64,000 nt of DNA from an uncultured Rhodopila sp. (GTDB taxonomy: Bacteria > Pseudomonadota > Alphaproteobacteria > Acetobacterales > Acetobacteraceae): the NCBI GenBank assembly GCA_903851415.1, contig CAINOE010000209.1, positions 16,528-80,527 on the forward strand, read 5' to 3'. Positions 17,456 through 27,218 of this stretch are shown here, in pieces. The translations under genes and the position numbers were made by a program. Each line of letters opens with the position of its first letter. The first letter of the stretch is position 1. Below the pieces are notes generated by a model that had not been told where the DNA came from, made no database searches, and worked only from the letters and a program-made list of their open reading frames with translations.

Positions 17456-18712
17456 TCACGGCAGGGCCAGTCCCGCTGTCCCAACCGCGGCTTCCAGCGC
17501 CCGGGGCGTCCGCAGTTCCACGCCCGGCACCGCTTCACCAAGAACCCGGGCGCGGATGGCTGCCCATTCCGGGTTGCGCGCCCCGCCTCCAACCGTGAAC
17601 ACCCTTCGGACAAGGGGTGCCCCAAGTTCGGCCAGGCGCCGGTACGCCTCCGCCTCGATCCGCGCAATGCTCTCCAGCAGCCCGTGCAGAAACGCAACAT
17701 CGTCAGCCGGCCGCGGCGTCTCCCGCGGCGGCAGGGCGTCATCGGCTATGGGAAAGCGCTCACCCGCGGACGGCAGCGGGTAGAAATCCAAACCCGAGAC
17801 GACGGACGGATCGATCCGGGCGCTCAGTGCCGCAAGCCGGGCCGGCGAAAAGTATTTGGCCAGCGCGCCACCGCCGGTGTTCGACGCCCCGCCCGGCAGC
17901 CACAGCGAGCCGATCCGATGGCTGTATATGCCATTGTCAGGCGCCAGAACCGGACGGGACGACAGCAGCTTCAGCGTCAATGTGGTGCCGAGCGACGTGA
18001 CCCCGTCGCCCTCCTCAACCGCCCCGGTTGCCAGGAACGCAGCGCAGCCATCGGTGGTGCCGGCAACGACCCTGACAGCGGCAGGAAGGCCGAGACGCTT
18101 TGCAATCGGAGGTGAAATCCGGCCGATGGTTCGTCCCGGCGGCACGACCTCGGGCAGGAGTGACGGATCCAGGTCCAGCGCATGCAGCCAGTCGGGCCAG
18201 CCGGGGATGGCCGGGTCGAAACCGGTCTTCAAGGCGTTGTTCCAATCGCTCACGCCGAACCGGCCGCATAGACGGCCGGCGAGCCAGTCCGCTTCGTGCA
18301 GCAGATGCGCCCAGCCCTTCAGGTTCCGCCAGGCCAGGGCGCGAGCCAGCGGCGACGAGGCCCCGCGAGCGGCGCTGCCGGGTGGAGCGACCCGCGACAC
18401 GCGCGCGACGGCGGCCGGGTCGGCCCGGGCGTTATAGAGGCTTGCGGGCGCGAGCGGACGCCCGGCGGCATCGACCGGAAGGATTGTGCCGCTGGTGCCG
18501 TCGATGGCGATGCCTTCAACATCGATCAGGCTGGCCTCGCGTGCCAGCGCGCCGGTCGCCTCCCGCAGGGCGCGCCACCAGGCGTCCGGGTCGCTGCGCT
18601 CCGCGGCGCCGATCGGCGCGCTCGTCATAGCCATGACGTCCCGCCGCGCGTCCACGAGCGCCGCCCGGATGCCGGACGTGCCAAGATCGATGCCGATCGC
18701 CACACCTTTCAT
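17456..18712 (-). CDS. FGGY-family carbohydrate kinase, D-ribulose-kinase-like
   Basis: 418 aa with the FGGY sugar-kinase fold: the first phosphate loop IGIDLGTSGIRAALVD at the N-terminus, the mid-protein AGTTDGCAAFLATG and SLGTTLTLK, and the C-terminal adenosine region VGGGARNPEW. The family is usually about 480-500 aa; the shorter length and the GGASNTGGGALAKY motif fit the cyanobacterial/plant subgroup shown to act on D-ribulose. It would therefore phosphorylate a pentulose in the cytosol. I chose the ATG at 18712 because the protein then begins directly with the conserved MKGVAIGID; the frame is open further upstream but without family similarity. It is convergent with mcr. Substrate is inference from subgroup resemblance. 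Confidence 0.8.
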   Translation of the reverse strand: MKGVAIGIDLGTSGIRAALVDARRDVMAMTSAPIGAAERSDPDAWWRALREATGALAREASLIDVEGIAIDGTSGTILPVDAAGRPLAPASLYNARADPAAVARVSRVAPPGSAARGASSPLARALAWRNLKGWAHLLHEADWLAGRLCGRFGVSDWNNALKTGFDPAIPGWPDWLHALDLDPSLLPEVVPPGRTIGRISPPIAKRLGLPAAVRVVAGTTDGCAAFLATGAVEEGDGVTSLGTTLTLKLLSSRPVLAPDNGIYSHRIGSLWLPGGASNTGGGALAKYFSPARLAALSARIDPSVVSGLDFYPLPSAGERFPIADDALPPRETPRPADDVAFLHGLLESIARIEAEAYRRLAELGAPLVRRVFTVGGGARNPEWAAIRARVLGEAVPGVELRTPRALEAAVGTAGLALP

Positions 18713-18996
18713 GTGCTGCGCCCCTTCTGCGGCCGAATTCGCCGGGCGTCCCGTCAATCCGGCCAACGGACTCCGGACCGCAGCCGAACCGTTGCGGCCG
18801 TCGCCATCGATGGGGAAGACAACGGCGCCGGAATCGCCCATCTGCGATGGTTCATCGTCGATGGTAGCATGCCCGGCCGCCAGTTGCCGCAGGCAGTCCT
18901 GGTGTTCTACGGCCAACACGGGTGTCCAGGGCGGCAACCGGGCGGCCCGGGGCAGGAATCGCGCCCGTTCGACCGGCCGGCGGCGCCGGATAGCGG

Positions 18997-19533
18997 CTAG
19001 ATCTTCGCGCCCTGCTCGTGGTAGGCGATCGAGCCAAACCGTACCGGCGGCAGTCCGCCGTGGACCACGACGATCGGGTCTGACGGCGCCACGCCGCGCT
19101 GGAGCAGGATCAGATCGCGCCCGGAATATCGGATGCGCGGATCGAACAGCGTGATCAATTCCACCTCCCACGCGCCGTTGCGCATGACGTTGCCGTACAG
19201 ATGGCACTTCAGGTCGGAGAACGGACCCCAGTCCACACCCACCGACAGATGCTGCCCGAAGGCGCCAGAGTATTTGTCGTCGTGGATGCCTTTGTCGACC
19301 GACAGCGGCGTGTTCGGATCGCTGACGCAATCGACGAAGTTGCGGATCTTGCCTTCCTCCCGCGGGTGGCACCACAGCCGGGCCTTCGGCAGCTTGTTGA
19401 TGATGACGAAAATTTCCCGCTTGGACCGGCCCGCCGCCGCGACCGGGTTGCCGCGCACATCGTCATGCGCCGGATAAACCCTGGCGTTGTTTTCGGCGGA
19501 ATCCCATCCCGCCTTGAATCGTATTTCCCCCAA
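18997..19533 (-). CDS. Hypothetical protein, 178 aa
   Basis: I do not recognise a family. The start is a TTG at 19533, supported by a strong AAAGGGGG ribosome binding site (19541-19548 on this strand) with normal spacing. The protein is soluble-looking, without signal peptide or membrane helix, rich in aromatic residues and Asp/Gly in its second half (VGVDWGPFSDLKCHLYGN, LITLFDPRIRYSG), suggesting a compact beta-rich fold. It has two widely spaced cysteines and a third in CHLYG. It lies 284 bp upstream of the kinase on the same strand; that gap contains nothing I can call. Real coding status is supported by the ribosome binding site and balanced composition; function unknown. Confidence 0.6.
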   Translation of the reverse strand: MGEIRFKAGWDSAENNARVYPAHDDVRGNPVAAAGRSKREIFVIINKLPKARLWCHPREEGKIRNFVDCVSDPNTPLSVDKGIHDDKYSGAFGQHLSVGVDWGPFSDLKCHLYGNVMRNGAWEVELITLFDPRIRYSGRDLILLQRGVAPSDPIVVVHGGLPPVRFGSIAYHEQGAKI

Positions 19534-20649
19534 TGCACAGCCCCCTTTGCACAGTTACCGCGAGAGACGCTTACTTGCAATCAATCCTATGCCGGCGGCG
19601 CAAACGGAAGCAACGGCAAGGCGAGGCTTTCATCGCTTGATCCTGGTGCGGCGCGTGATCCGGCCGCCTGATTGCCGCCCGCGCTGCAGAATCCTTCCGA
19701 AAGCGGCCAGTGCCACATCCGACACTGGGTGCCTGAAGCCCTCCGCATCCGGCCTCGCCGCTTCGGATGGCACGCCGGCGGCAGGAAAGTGTTATGCCGC
19801 CAGCCGTGTTCCGGCGGGCCAAGGACCTCAGGGAAGCCGTGTCGCTCGATCCAGGTTTCGTCAGGTGACGAGACGCCGGCCGGCGCCGACTTGCCATGTC
19901 TTGATACTGTGCCACAGGCGAAGTCCTCACCGCGGCTTTGACATGACATGTGCTGTGTTGAAGCCTGTCTGTTTTGACGCTGAAGCCCGGGCGGCTTACC
20001 CGGTGCTCATTTCCATGCCTGCGGAGCATCGCCAGGGCTGCGAGAAAGGCACCGAGGATCGGCCCTGCGATCACTCTCGTCGTCCAGGATCACAATGTTG
20101 TGAGCCCGATGCCGGTTGTTCCCGTCACCCATAGCGCGCCGGAAAACCCGGACCCTGGTTTGGAACTTCCCGGGGGGAGGAGATCAGGCGCCATGTTGAT
20201 CTCGTTAGCGAGCCATCCCGGCGCTCACTCGTCCGGGTTTTTTGGCAACATCGGAACGAGCGGCCGTGCACCCCTATATCGAAGCAGGAATGGAGGACGC
20301 CTTCCTCCACCATCCGGGTCATGAACGGCCGGCATCGGCGGCTGCGGCCGGACGCACCGGCTTATTCGTTGCGCCTCCCGCGCATTTCCGGTCACCGGAA
20401 ACGAATCGAAGACGATATTGGCTTCGACTGCCCGGCACGGTTCCTGCAAAGCCGCACTAAACGTCCGTCCGCATCGCGCCATCGATACCGGCAAGGTTCA
20501 TTCCGAGTAGAAAATAAAGAATGTTCTGCCGTTTTTACAGTTGACAAAGCGGTATATCGTGGGCAGGCTGCCACTTCGAGGGTCGAAACGAGCACGCCGT
20601 CGGCCGAGAAATCACAGGACCAGCCAGCTTCCCGCCAAGAGGAACCGAC
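19534..20649. other. 1.1-kb region without a convincing gene
   Basis: Six-frame reading gives only Arg/Pro/Ser-rich frames typical of non-coding GC-rich DNA. Composition is more mixed than in neighbouring genes. An AT-rich patch at 20495-20550 with TTGACA at 20541-20546 may contribute to the promoter of the giant-protein operon starting at 20650, but no good -10 lies at the right distance. An AAGAGGAA ribosome binding site at 20637-20644 precedes that start. Confidence 0.5.
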
Positions 20650-23600
20650 ATGCAGGTTTTCGCGATTGCACGCGCCGATCCCGGCGCCGAGGGCATCGAA
20701 ATCCTCTGGACATGGCCCGATACGCTCCCGCTCTCGCTCGCAGGCTACGACGTTCTGCGCCTCGAAAGCCGCGAACAGTCTACCCGCCCGGTCTGCGAGA
20801 CGATCGATGCGCCCCAGTTGGCGATACTTCGCAGCAAAAACGAGTATGCCGCCCCGCTTGGCCGGTTGCGGCTGCAAACCGGCGCCAAATTCACTCCCCT
20901 CGCCACCGCCGCCAATACGCTCCACCAGGCACAGGCCAGTTTCCAGGCCCAGCCGGCACCCGCCCTGAACCTGCCGCAAAGCCTCACGGTCCCGATGGCC
21001 GAGTTCGTCACCGTCACGGTCGAGTGCTACATCCAGGAACTGACCAAGCCGGCGGACCGCGTGACAATCTCGGTCAGCGCCAGGAATTCCATGGCTATCG
21101 CGATGGCCCGCGGCAAGGCGGTCGCCTCGGGCCAGTCCACTCTCAACCCGGCTTTCTACACGCTTGCCGCACCCGGCATCGACACCGTCCTGCTCTACAC
21201 CGTCGCTGTCACCACGTTTACAATCTGCGAATATCTGCCCGCCGCCGCCGGCACCGTTGACCCCTGGAGCAAGGCCACTGTCATCGCCAAGGGCCTCACC
21301 CTGCCGATCAAACAGACAGATTCCGCCCTCGCAACGCCCGCCCAGGAGCTCGCCGCCGCCCAGGCCCGCATCGTCGGCACCGAGACCCTCGATCCAACCC
21401 GCTTTCAGCGGATGGCCGATACGCTGCGTGCCCCCGCCGCCGGCAACGGCCTTGGCCGTTCCGGCGCCCGCATCTCGTTGAACCGCTCCGATGCCTCGCA
21501 GAGCTACGAGGAAATGCCGCTGGAACAGCAACTTTCCGCCCTGGTGCTGCACCCGCGCGGACGCCGCGTGCTGGGCTTCGGCCATCATGACAAGAACGGC
21601 CTTACCCCGGGCTCCGCCTATATGTATCAAGTTGCCGGCCGTTTTGAGGCCGCCGATATCGCCGACCGCATCTACGATGTCCACCGCGTGCCGGCCGGCA
21701 CCGTGCTGCCTGATACATTCTGGATCAGCAACCTGGGCTTCCGCTGCCAGACACCGGTCAAGGTGGTGCTGGACCCGCCGCCCGGCGCCAGCGATCTGCA
21801 TGCCGCGAGCCGCCGCGGCATCCGCATCGACACCACAGGCTTCGATGCGTCGTGGCTGCTTCCGTCCTTCGGCGTTTGGAGCGCGCTGATCACCCTGCCG
21901 ATACCGGTCACCAAGATTACCCTGGAGGTCGCCCCCGGGCACGCCTTCGCCTATGCCGGCGGCATGCCGTGGTCGTTCGGCGCCGCTCCGGCGGTGCCCT
22001 TGCCGGCGGGGCCTGCCGTGGAACTCACGTTTCCCGCGCCGATCATGGAACTTCGCCTGGCGGGCACAGGCACTTTGTATGCGCTGCGGATCCCGAGCGG
22101 ACAAACCGGCACCGTGACGGTTACCGCCGAAACCGGACCGGTGCTCTATGCCGCCCAACCGCTCCCGGCGCCGCCCATCGTTCTGCTTGCCTCCAACCTG
22201 CAGCAGCCGATCCCGACCATCACCGGCCCGATCGACGAATCGACACCGGTGCCGCCGCGCAACCCGGTCGGCTTTAGGCTGGAATGGCTGCCCGCGGTCG
22301 CCGGAGACGCCACCGTCTGGTCGCAGGATATTGAATCCGGGCCGCCGCTCGATAGCCTCGCCTATGCGATCGACCACCGTGGGGTCACGCTGCCAGCCAC
22401 ATATGGCGCCTGGGAGGCCATCAACGCCGATGACAACCTGACGTTCGGCTCGCGCGACGCGTCCACCCCGAGTGTCCTCCTGGTGAAGGGCTGCGACCTC
22501 GACATCCTGTTTCCTGCCAACCGTCCCCGGGACAACGCCGGCCTGACGCTGTCCTACAGCGACGTGTTCGGCGAAAAGGACCCCACGACCGGCATCGTCC
22601 GCCCGCCGGCGCAACTCGGCACATACCATCAGTACCGCATCCGCGCGGTGGATGCCGCCGGCCGGATCAGCGGCACCGAAACCCTGTCGGGTGTGGTGCG
22701 CCTGGAAAAACACACGCCCCCGCCGCTGCCGGCCGGCCCGCAACCGCCGCCCGGCCTCGATGCCAGCGGCAATCTGCTTGGGCCGCCCGGCCCGCGCGCG
22801 CGCGCCATTGTCAAAGGGGCTGCCGGCCTCACCCCGGCCGACATTGCTACCCTCGGATCCCATCAGAACGCGATCATCCTGGAGTGGGGCTGGCGCCAGG
22901 CGGAGCGCGACCTCGATAGCACCGCGGCGGAATTCCGCGTTTACCTGACCAGCCCGGCGGACACCGTAACGGCCACGATAACCGGCGTTACCTCCACCGC
23001 CCCGAACTGGAGCATCGCCATGACCACGGCGCTGCCGCTGGTGGCGAACGAACTTGCCGGGCAGTGGATCACCAGCGGCGGCTATCCGTTCCTGATCGTC
23101 AGCAACACCGCCGGCAGCACGCCGTCAGTCGTCGTCGAACAGGCAGCGCTCAAGCCCGCGGCCCAGCCCGTGAACGGCCCCGTCGTTTTCGGCCGTCCGC
23201 TCCGTCCCGAGCATCAACGTCCGGCCGGCTGGAACCAGCGCGCCGCGGTGTATCCGCTGACCGCCGCCGATACCTACCGCCACATCTTTTACGACGTCCT
23301 GTCGCTCAGTCCCGCGCAGCCGCGAGACAGCATCTGGGTGGGCGTCTCCTCGGCCGATGCGCAAAGCTATGTCCCGGACGAAAGAAGTTCCGGAAATCTC
23401 GCCAACCGGCCCGGTAATGAGAGCGGAATCGTCACCTGTGCGGTGACCGCCCGCTACCAGGGCCAGCCGGTGTTCAGCGTCCCGCCGCCGGTAGGCGACG
23501 TCCCTGAACAGGTCACCGAAGAACCCACGGGGCGGCAGGTGATCGCCACGCTTGACCTGCCCGCGCTGCTTGCGGGCGCGCTGCCCGCGGGCTCGCCGGC

Positions 23601-24408
23601 GGTGCTGGAACGCTGCGGCACCGACGAGATCCTCAATCGCCTTTCGGTGGCCGGCAACGCGGTGCAGATCACCCTGCCGGACAACACCGTCCATCCGGTG
23701 CCGTTCCCCAACCCGACCGATCTCGCCACTGTGCTGGGCACGCTGAACGGCGCGACTCCCGAGCAACTGCCAAATCGCTACCTGCTGCACGCCATTGCCA
23801 CCGCACCCGACCCGTCGGTTTTCTTCTCCCGCATCAGCGCCGACGTCATCAGCGTCGGGCCTGTCGCCGATCGGCTGCCGCAGAAGCCCGGCCGCTTCTT
23901 CTATTTCGTCCGTGCCGCCGACGCGCTTGGTCATCTGTCCGCCGGCGGTGCGGTGCTGCCGATCGTCGTGCGGGTTCCCTCGGTCGCCGATGCCGCCACC
24001 CCCCTCCGCCAGGCCATCGCCGCCGCTTCCGGCAGCGTCTCCCTGACGGTCTCGGTGCCAGACGATCCGGACACGACAACGCTGTTGCTGTTCGCTGCGC
24101 TGACGCCGCCAAACACGATGCCGCCGACGCAATCCGAGGCCGAGATCCTGCGCACGCCCAACCGCCGCGATCTCTACCCGAGCAACGGCCTGCGGCTGCG
24201 CCTGAGCGACGGCACGCTGCTATCGCCAGCCGCGGTCAAAGCGCTATCGGATGCGGACGTGACCGTCCAGGCGGACGGCAGCCGCGTCGCCACGCTGAAG
24301 CTGGCGGTTGCCGGCGGTAGCTGGGCCACCTTGTGGTGCTACGGCGTCACGCGTGACGGTCAGCCGTCGCGCCGCTGCGGTCCATTTGGCCAGGGAGTGC
24401 CGGCATGA
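20650..24408 (+). CDS. Large protein with fibronectin-III-like segments, first gene of an unknown three-gene operon
   Basis: 1252 aa, not assignable to a named family. Several stretches look like fibronectin-type-III or similar beta-sandwich modules: ILWTWPDTLPLSLAGYDVLR near 20, RLEWLPAVAGDATVW near 545, YHQYRIRAVDAAGRISG near 660, ILEWGWRQAERDLD near 740 and FFYFVRAADALGHLSAGG near 1080. A Pro-rich linker (LPAGPQPPPG) separates two of them near 695. No signal peptide, transmembrane helix or lipobox is visible, so export would need another route. ATG 20650 follows a strong ribosome binding site. The stop overlaps the start of the phospholipase-D-like gene (ATGA at 24405-24408), so the products are probably made in proportion and may act together, perhaps as adhesive or scaffold module plus enzyme. 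That is inference. Confidence 0.75.
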   Translation: MQVFAIARADPGAEGIEILWTWPDTLPLSLAGYDVLRLESREQSTRPVCETIDAPQLAILRSKNEYAAPLGRLRLQTGAKFTPLATAANTLHQAQASFQAQPAPALNLPQSLTVPMAEFVTVTVECYIQELTKPADRVTISVSARNSMAIAMARGKAVASGQSTLNPAFYTLAAPGIDTVLLYTVAVTTFTICEYLPAAAGTVDPWSKATVIAKGLTLPIKQTDSALATPAQELAAAQARIVGTETLDPTRFQRMADTLRAPAAGNGLGRSGARISLNRSDASQSYEEMPLEQQLSALVLHPRGRRVLGFGHHDKNGLTPGSAYMYQVAGRFEAADIADRIYDVHRVPAGTVLPDTFWISNLGFRCQTPVKVVLDPPPGASDLHAASRRGIRIDTTGFDASWLLPSFGVWSALITLPIPVTKITLEVAPGHAFAYAGGMPWSFGAAPAVPLPAGPAVELTFPAPIMELRLAGTGTLYALRIPSGQTGTVTVTAETGPVLYAAQPLPAPPIVLLASNLQQPIPTITGPIDESTPVPPRNPVGFRLEWLPAVAGDATVWSQDIESGPPLDSLAYAIDHRGVTLPATYGAWEAINADDNLTFGSRDASTPSVLLVKGCDLDILFPANRPRDNAGLTLSYSDVFGEKDPTTGIVRPPAQLGTYHQYRIRAVDAAGRISGTETLSGVVRLEKHTPPPLPAGPQPPPGLDASGNLLGPPGPRARAIVKGAAGLTPADIATLGSHQNAIILEWGWRQAERDLDSTAAEFRVYLTSPADTVTATITGVTSTAPNWSIAMTTALPLVANELAGQWITSGGYPFLIVSNTAGSTPSVVVEQAALKPAAQPVNGPVVFGRPLRPEHQRPAGWNQRAAVYPLTAADTYRHIFYDVLSLSPAQPRDSIWVGVSSADAQSYVPDERSSGNLANRPGNESGIVTCAVTARYQGQPVFSVPPPVGDVPEQVTEEPTGRQVIATLDLPALLAGALPAGSPAVLERCGTDEILNRLSVAGNAVQITLPDNTVHPVPFPNPTDLATVLGTLNGATPEQLPNRYLLHAIATAPDPSVFFSRISADVISVGPVADRLPQKPGRFFYFVRAADALGHLSAGGAVLPIVVRVPSVADAATPLRQAIAAASGSVSLTVSVPDDPDTTTLLLFAALTPPNTMPPTQSEAEILRTPNRRDLYPSNGLRLRLSDGTLLSPAAVKALSDADVTVQADGSRVATLKLAVAGGSWATLWCYGVTRDGQPSRRCGPFGQGVPA

Positions 24409-27218
24409 GCACCTTCGCCACGCCGGTTCCGGCCGCTACCACACTGCAGCGGATTACCCCCTCGGCGCCGGTGCCTGGCGATCCCGCGATGCGCTTCTCC
24501 GGCGACAGCATCCAGTGGATCGGCCTTCCCGCCGGCACCCCGATCAGCGCCTTCGCCACGGGTTCGGTGTCCCGCGCGGCGGGCACCACCAACGGCATCC
24601 CCGGCCAGCCCGCCGCGGCCTGGACGGCCTTTCAGCTTTCTCCCTGGCCGCAAATGGATCCGGCCTCGTTCAAGCTCATCCTGCCCGGCTTGCCGCTGCA
24701 AATCGTGCTGGTCATCGGAACCGTCGCCACACCTTCGACCGATACGGTGCTCGATGCCGGAGGCACACTTGCCACCGCGCCCGGAGGCGCGGGAGCCACG
24801 GCGTTTCTGGGGTTCATCTTCCAGGACCGGCTGATGCGGGACCCGCTCAGCGCCGCCAGGGCGATCGCCGCCAGCAACGCCTGCGACGCCAACTGGCCCG
24901 CTTACGTGGCGAGCCTCGCCGCCATGCCCAACGGCCGAACGCTTCGGGTGCTGGACCATATCGGCAGGCCGATGTCCGGCATCACCGTGAGCGTCGCGGT
25001 CACCGGCGGCGCCGCGCAGAGCGCCGCCCTTACGCCGGCAATGGACGGCGATACCGGCATCGCGGTACCGGATGGCGCGACCGCCACGGTGTCCGTCCCG
25101 GCCTGGCCCAACGCGATCGTCGCGGGCGAGGCGGATACCGGATCCTTCCGGACGGCGCTGACGCTCGCCCCGGGTGGCCATCTCGTGCAGGTGCTGAACC
25201 CGGACAACTGGTTCGCCACGCCCGACCCGGGCGTCAGCCTGCCGATATGGTGGCCTAACAGCAACATCGAGCCGATCCAGGACGGCACCCCCTATTTCAG
25301 CCGGCTGGTCCCCGACATGCGGGCCGCCAAGAACGGCGGCAAAGTGCAGGTCGCCGGCTGGGCCGTGGTGAAAGGCAGTCAATCCGATTCGAGCGTCGAT
25401 TGGCCGCTGATCCCCGGCGACGCCTCGACCACCGTCATGGCGCTGGTCAACGAACTGCGCGGCAACAGCGCCGACATCCGGATCCTGCTCAACCAGTTCC
25501 TGCAGTTCGATTCACCCACCATCGACGATTTCCCGGAACTGCTGATCATTCTTCTCGCGTTCTATTGCGCGCTCGGGCCGCTTGCGGCCTTCGCCAAGAT
25601 GGCAACCGATCCGGGCGGCTATCTCATGGGTTTCGTTGGCGTCGCCGCGTTGAACATTCTCCTCGCCACCTCCGTCCCCGAGGACCTGCTGAAGAAGATC
25701 GCGGAATTTTCCAAGGACCTGAAGGACGCGCTGGACAACATCGACCCGACGATCGCCACGTGGACGCCGTACCCCGCGGCGTTCGCCGACAACCCGCTCG
25801 TTGCGCCGCCTCCGTTCAAGGTGCTGGGCCACACCATCGACGACCTCAGTCACCTGGGCGTGTATCACCAGAAACATGTCACCATCGTGCAGGCGGACCA
25901 GACGCACCTGGCCTACCTTGGCGGCGTCGACATCAACAGCGACCGCCCTGATACGCCGCTGCACCGGGCGAAGCACCCGTTCCACGACCTTCAGGTGCGC
26001 GTCACCGGGCCCGCCGTGCAGGCGGTGTTCCAGACCTACGCCGAACGCGCCACGTTCCATAGCGCGCCGACGCCGGTCACCCCGGCGTCCGTCGCCTCAC
26101 CCGCCGGCGCGTCGCATCTCGTCCAGATCGCCCGTACATACTTCAAGCCCGCTACGCCGCCCGGCCCGTTCACCTTTGCCCCCAACGGCGAATCCACCCC
26201 GATCCGCACGGTCAAGGCCGCCATGGCGCAGGCCAGGGACTACATCTGGATCGAGGACCAGTATTTCACGCCGCCGGAAGACTACGTCCAGGCGCTGCTT
26301 GCCGCCGCCGACAACAACGTCCGGGCGCTTGTGCTGCTGGTGAACTTCGCGACCGATCAGCCATACGGATCGATCCGCCGCGAGCAGGTGCTGGCCGCCC
26401 TGCAAACCAAATGGGGCACCCGCATGCACCTCGGCGCTCCGCTGCGCCGGTTTTCGCACGAGGTTCCCGGCCTCACCACCAACCTTGGCCGCCTCGCCCT
26501 CACCGCGGCGATGGATGCGGCGACCCCGACCGCCAGCTTCGGACCGCCCGGGCGCATGCCGGCGCCGCCGTTCTGGGCGTTCATCGGCAATGAACTCGTG
26601 CTGGTCTATGCGCTCGGCGGCGCCGCCACCGCCACCGCACAGAGCGTGGAGATATCGCGGGCCACCGGAGCCGCGGGCTGGGGTGCGCAGCCGGTAGCCC
26701 ACCCCGTCGGCACGCCGGTGCTGGCTGTGCAGCTTCCGCCGATCTACGTCCATCCAAAGATGATGATCGTGGACGACGTGTTTCTGTTCGCGGGCTCCTC
26801 GAACGTCAACCGCCGCGGCTTCTACCATGATGGCGAACTCGACAGTTTCACCGTGCCGCAGCACCTTATCGGCGACCCGCGGAATCCCGCCCGCACTCTG
26901 CGCGCCCGCCTGATGTCGGAGCATCTCGGCCTCGGCGCCGAGATGGGGCAGGCGCTGTTTGCCGATCCGCACTCCGCCTTCGCGTATTTCACCGCCCGCA
27001 CCTGGTACGAACAATCGCACTGGCAGTCCCTGAATTTCTTCGGTTCGCTGCCGCCCGACATCCCGCTCGGCACGTCAGGTTCCGTCGGCGGCTTCGTCAT
27101 GAACGCGGCGAAATTCGCCCTGCAAGCCGCCGCCAAGACGGATGTCTGGACACTTCTTGCCGATCCCACCAGCGGACTTGATCCCAACCCCGGCACCAAG
27201 GGGCCCGAATACCCATGA
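24405..27218 (+). CDS. Phospholipase-D-like (HKD) protein, second gene of the giant-protein operon
   Basis: 937 aa. The C-terminal half is a phospholipase-D superfamily enzyme with two HKD regions. The second is canonical, VHPKMMIVDD (His783, Lys785, Asp790) followed by GSSNVNRRG. The first, YHQKHVTIVQAD (His488, Lys490), has Val495 where the motif expects Asp, with Asp498 three residues later. The region IWIEDQYFTPP between them, and HPFHDLQVRVTGPAV after the first motif, are also family-typical. The N-terminal 450 residues are beta-rich and unassigned, including an apparent hydrophobic stretch around 382-415 (LLIILLAFYCALGPLAAF) that could be a membrane-inserting helix. No signal peptide. 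Likely substrate is a phosphodiester such as phospholipid. Both ends are coupled to neighbours by ATGA overlaps. Confidence 0.85.
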   Translation: MSTFATPVPAATTLQRITPSAPVPGDPAMRFSGDSIQWIGLPAGTPISAFATGSVSRAAGTTNGIPGQPAAAWTAFQLSPWPQMDPASFKLILPGLPLQIVLVIGTVATPSTDTVLDAGGTLATAPGGAGATAFLGFIFQDRLMRDPLSAARAIAASNACDANWPAYVASLAAMPNGRTLRVLDHIGRPMSGITVSVAVTGGAAQSAALTPAMDGDTGIAVPDGATATVSVPAWPNAIVAGEADTGSFRTALTLAPGGHLVQVLNPDNWFATPDPGVSLPIWWPNSNIEPIQDGTPYFSRLVPDMRAAKNGGKVQVAGWAVVKGSQSDSSVDWPLIPGDASTTVMALVNELRGNSADIRILLNQFLQFDSPTIDDFPELLIILLAFYCALGPLAAFAKMATDPGGYLMGFVGVAALNILLATSVPEDLLKKIAEFSKDLKDALDNIDPTIATWTPYPAAFADNPLVAPPPFKVLGHTIDDLSHLGVYHQKHVTIVQADQTHLAYLGGVDINSDRPDTPLHRAKHPFHDLQVRVTGPAVQAVFQTYAERATFHSAPTPVTPASVASPAGASHLVQIARTYFKPATPPGPFTFAPNGESTPIRTVKAAMAQARDYIWIEDQYFTPPEDYVQALLAAADNNVRALVLLVNFATDQPYGSIRREQVLAALQTKWGTRMHLGAPLRRFSHEVPGLTTNLGRLALTAAMDAATPTASFGPPGRMPAPPFWAFIGNELVLVYALGGAATATAQSVEISRATGAAGWGAQPVAHPVGTPVLAVQLPPIYVHPKMMIVDDVFLFAGSSNVNRRGFYHDGELDSFTVPQHLIGDPRNPARTLRARLMSEHLGLGAEMGQALFADPHSAFAYFTARTWYEQSHWQSLNFFGSLPPDIPLGTSGSVGGFVMNAAKFALQAAAKTDVWTLLADPTSGLDPNPGTKGPEYP

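Noticed and set aside
19487..20134. 215-aa plus-strand frame in the 1.1-kb gap
   Set aside because: Pro/Arg/Ser-rich without domain, ribosome binding site or conserved feel.
20541..20569. TTGACA promoter -35 candidate before the giant-protein operon
   Set aside because: The sequence 16-18 bp further on (CAGGCT) is a poor -10, so I do not call a promoter.
20392..22863. 823-aa minus-strand frame opposite the fibronectin-like gene
   Set aside because: Composition of an antisense shadow; the plus-strand frame has a ribosome binding site and ATGA coupling.
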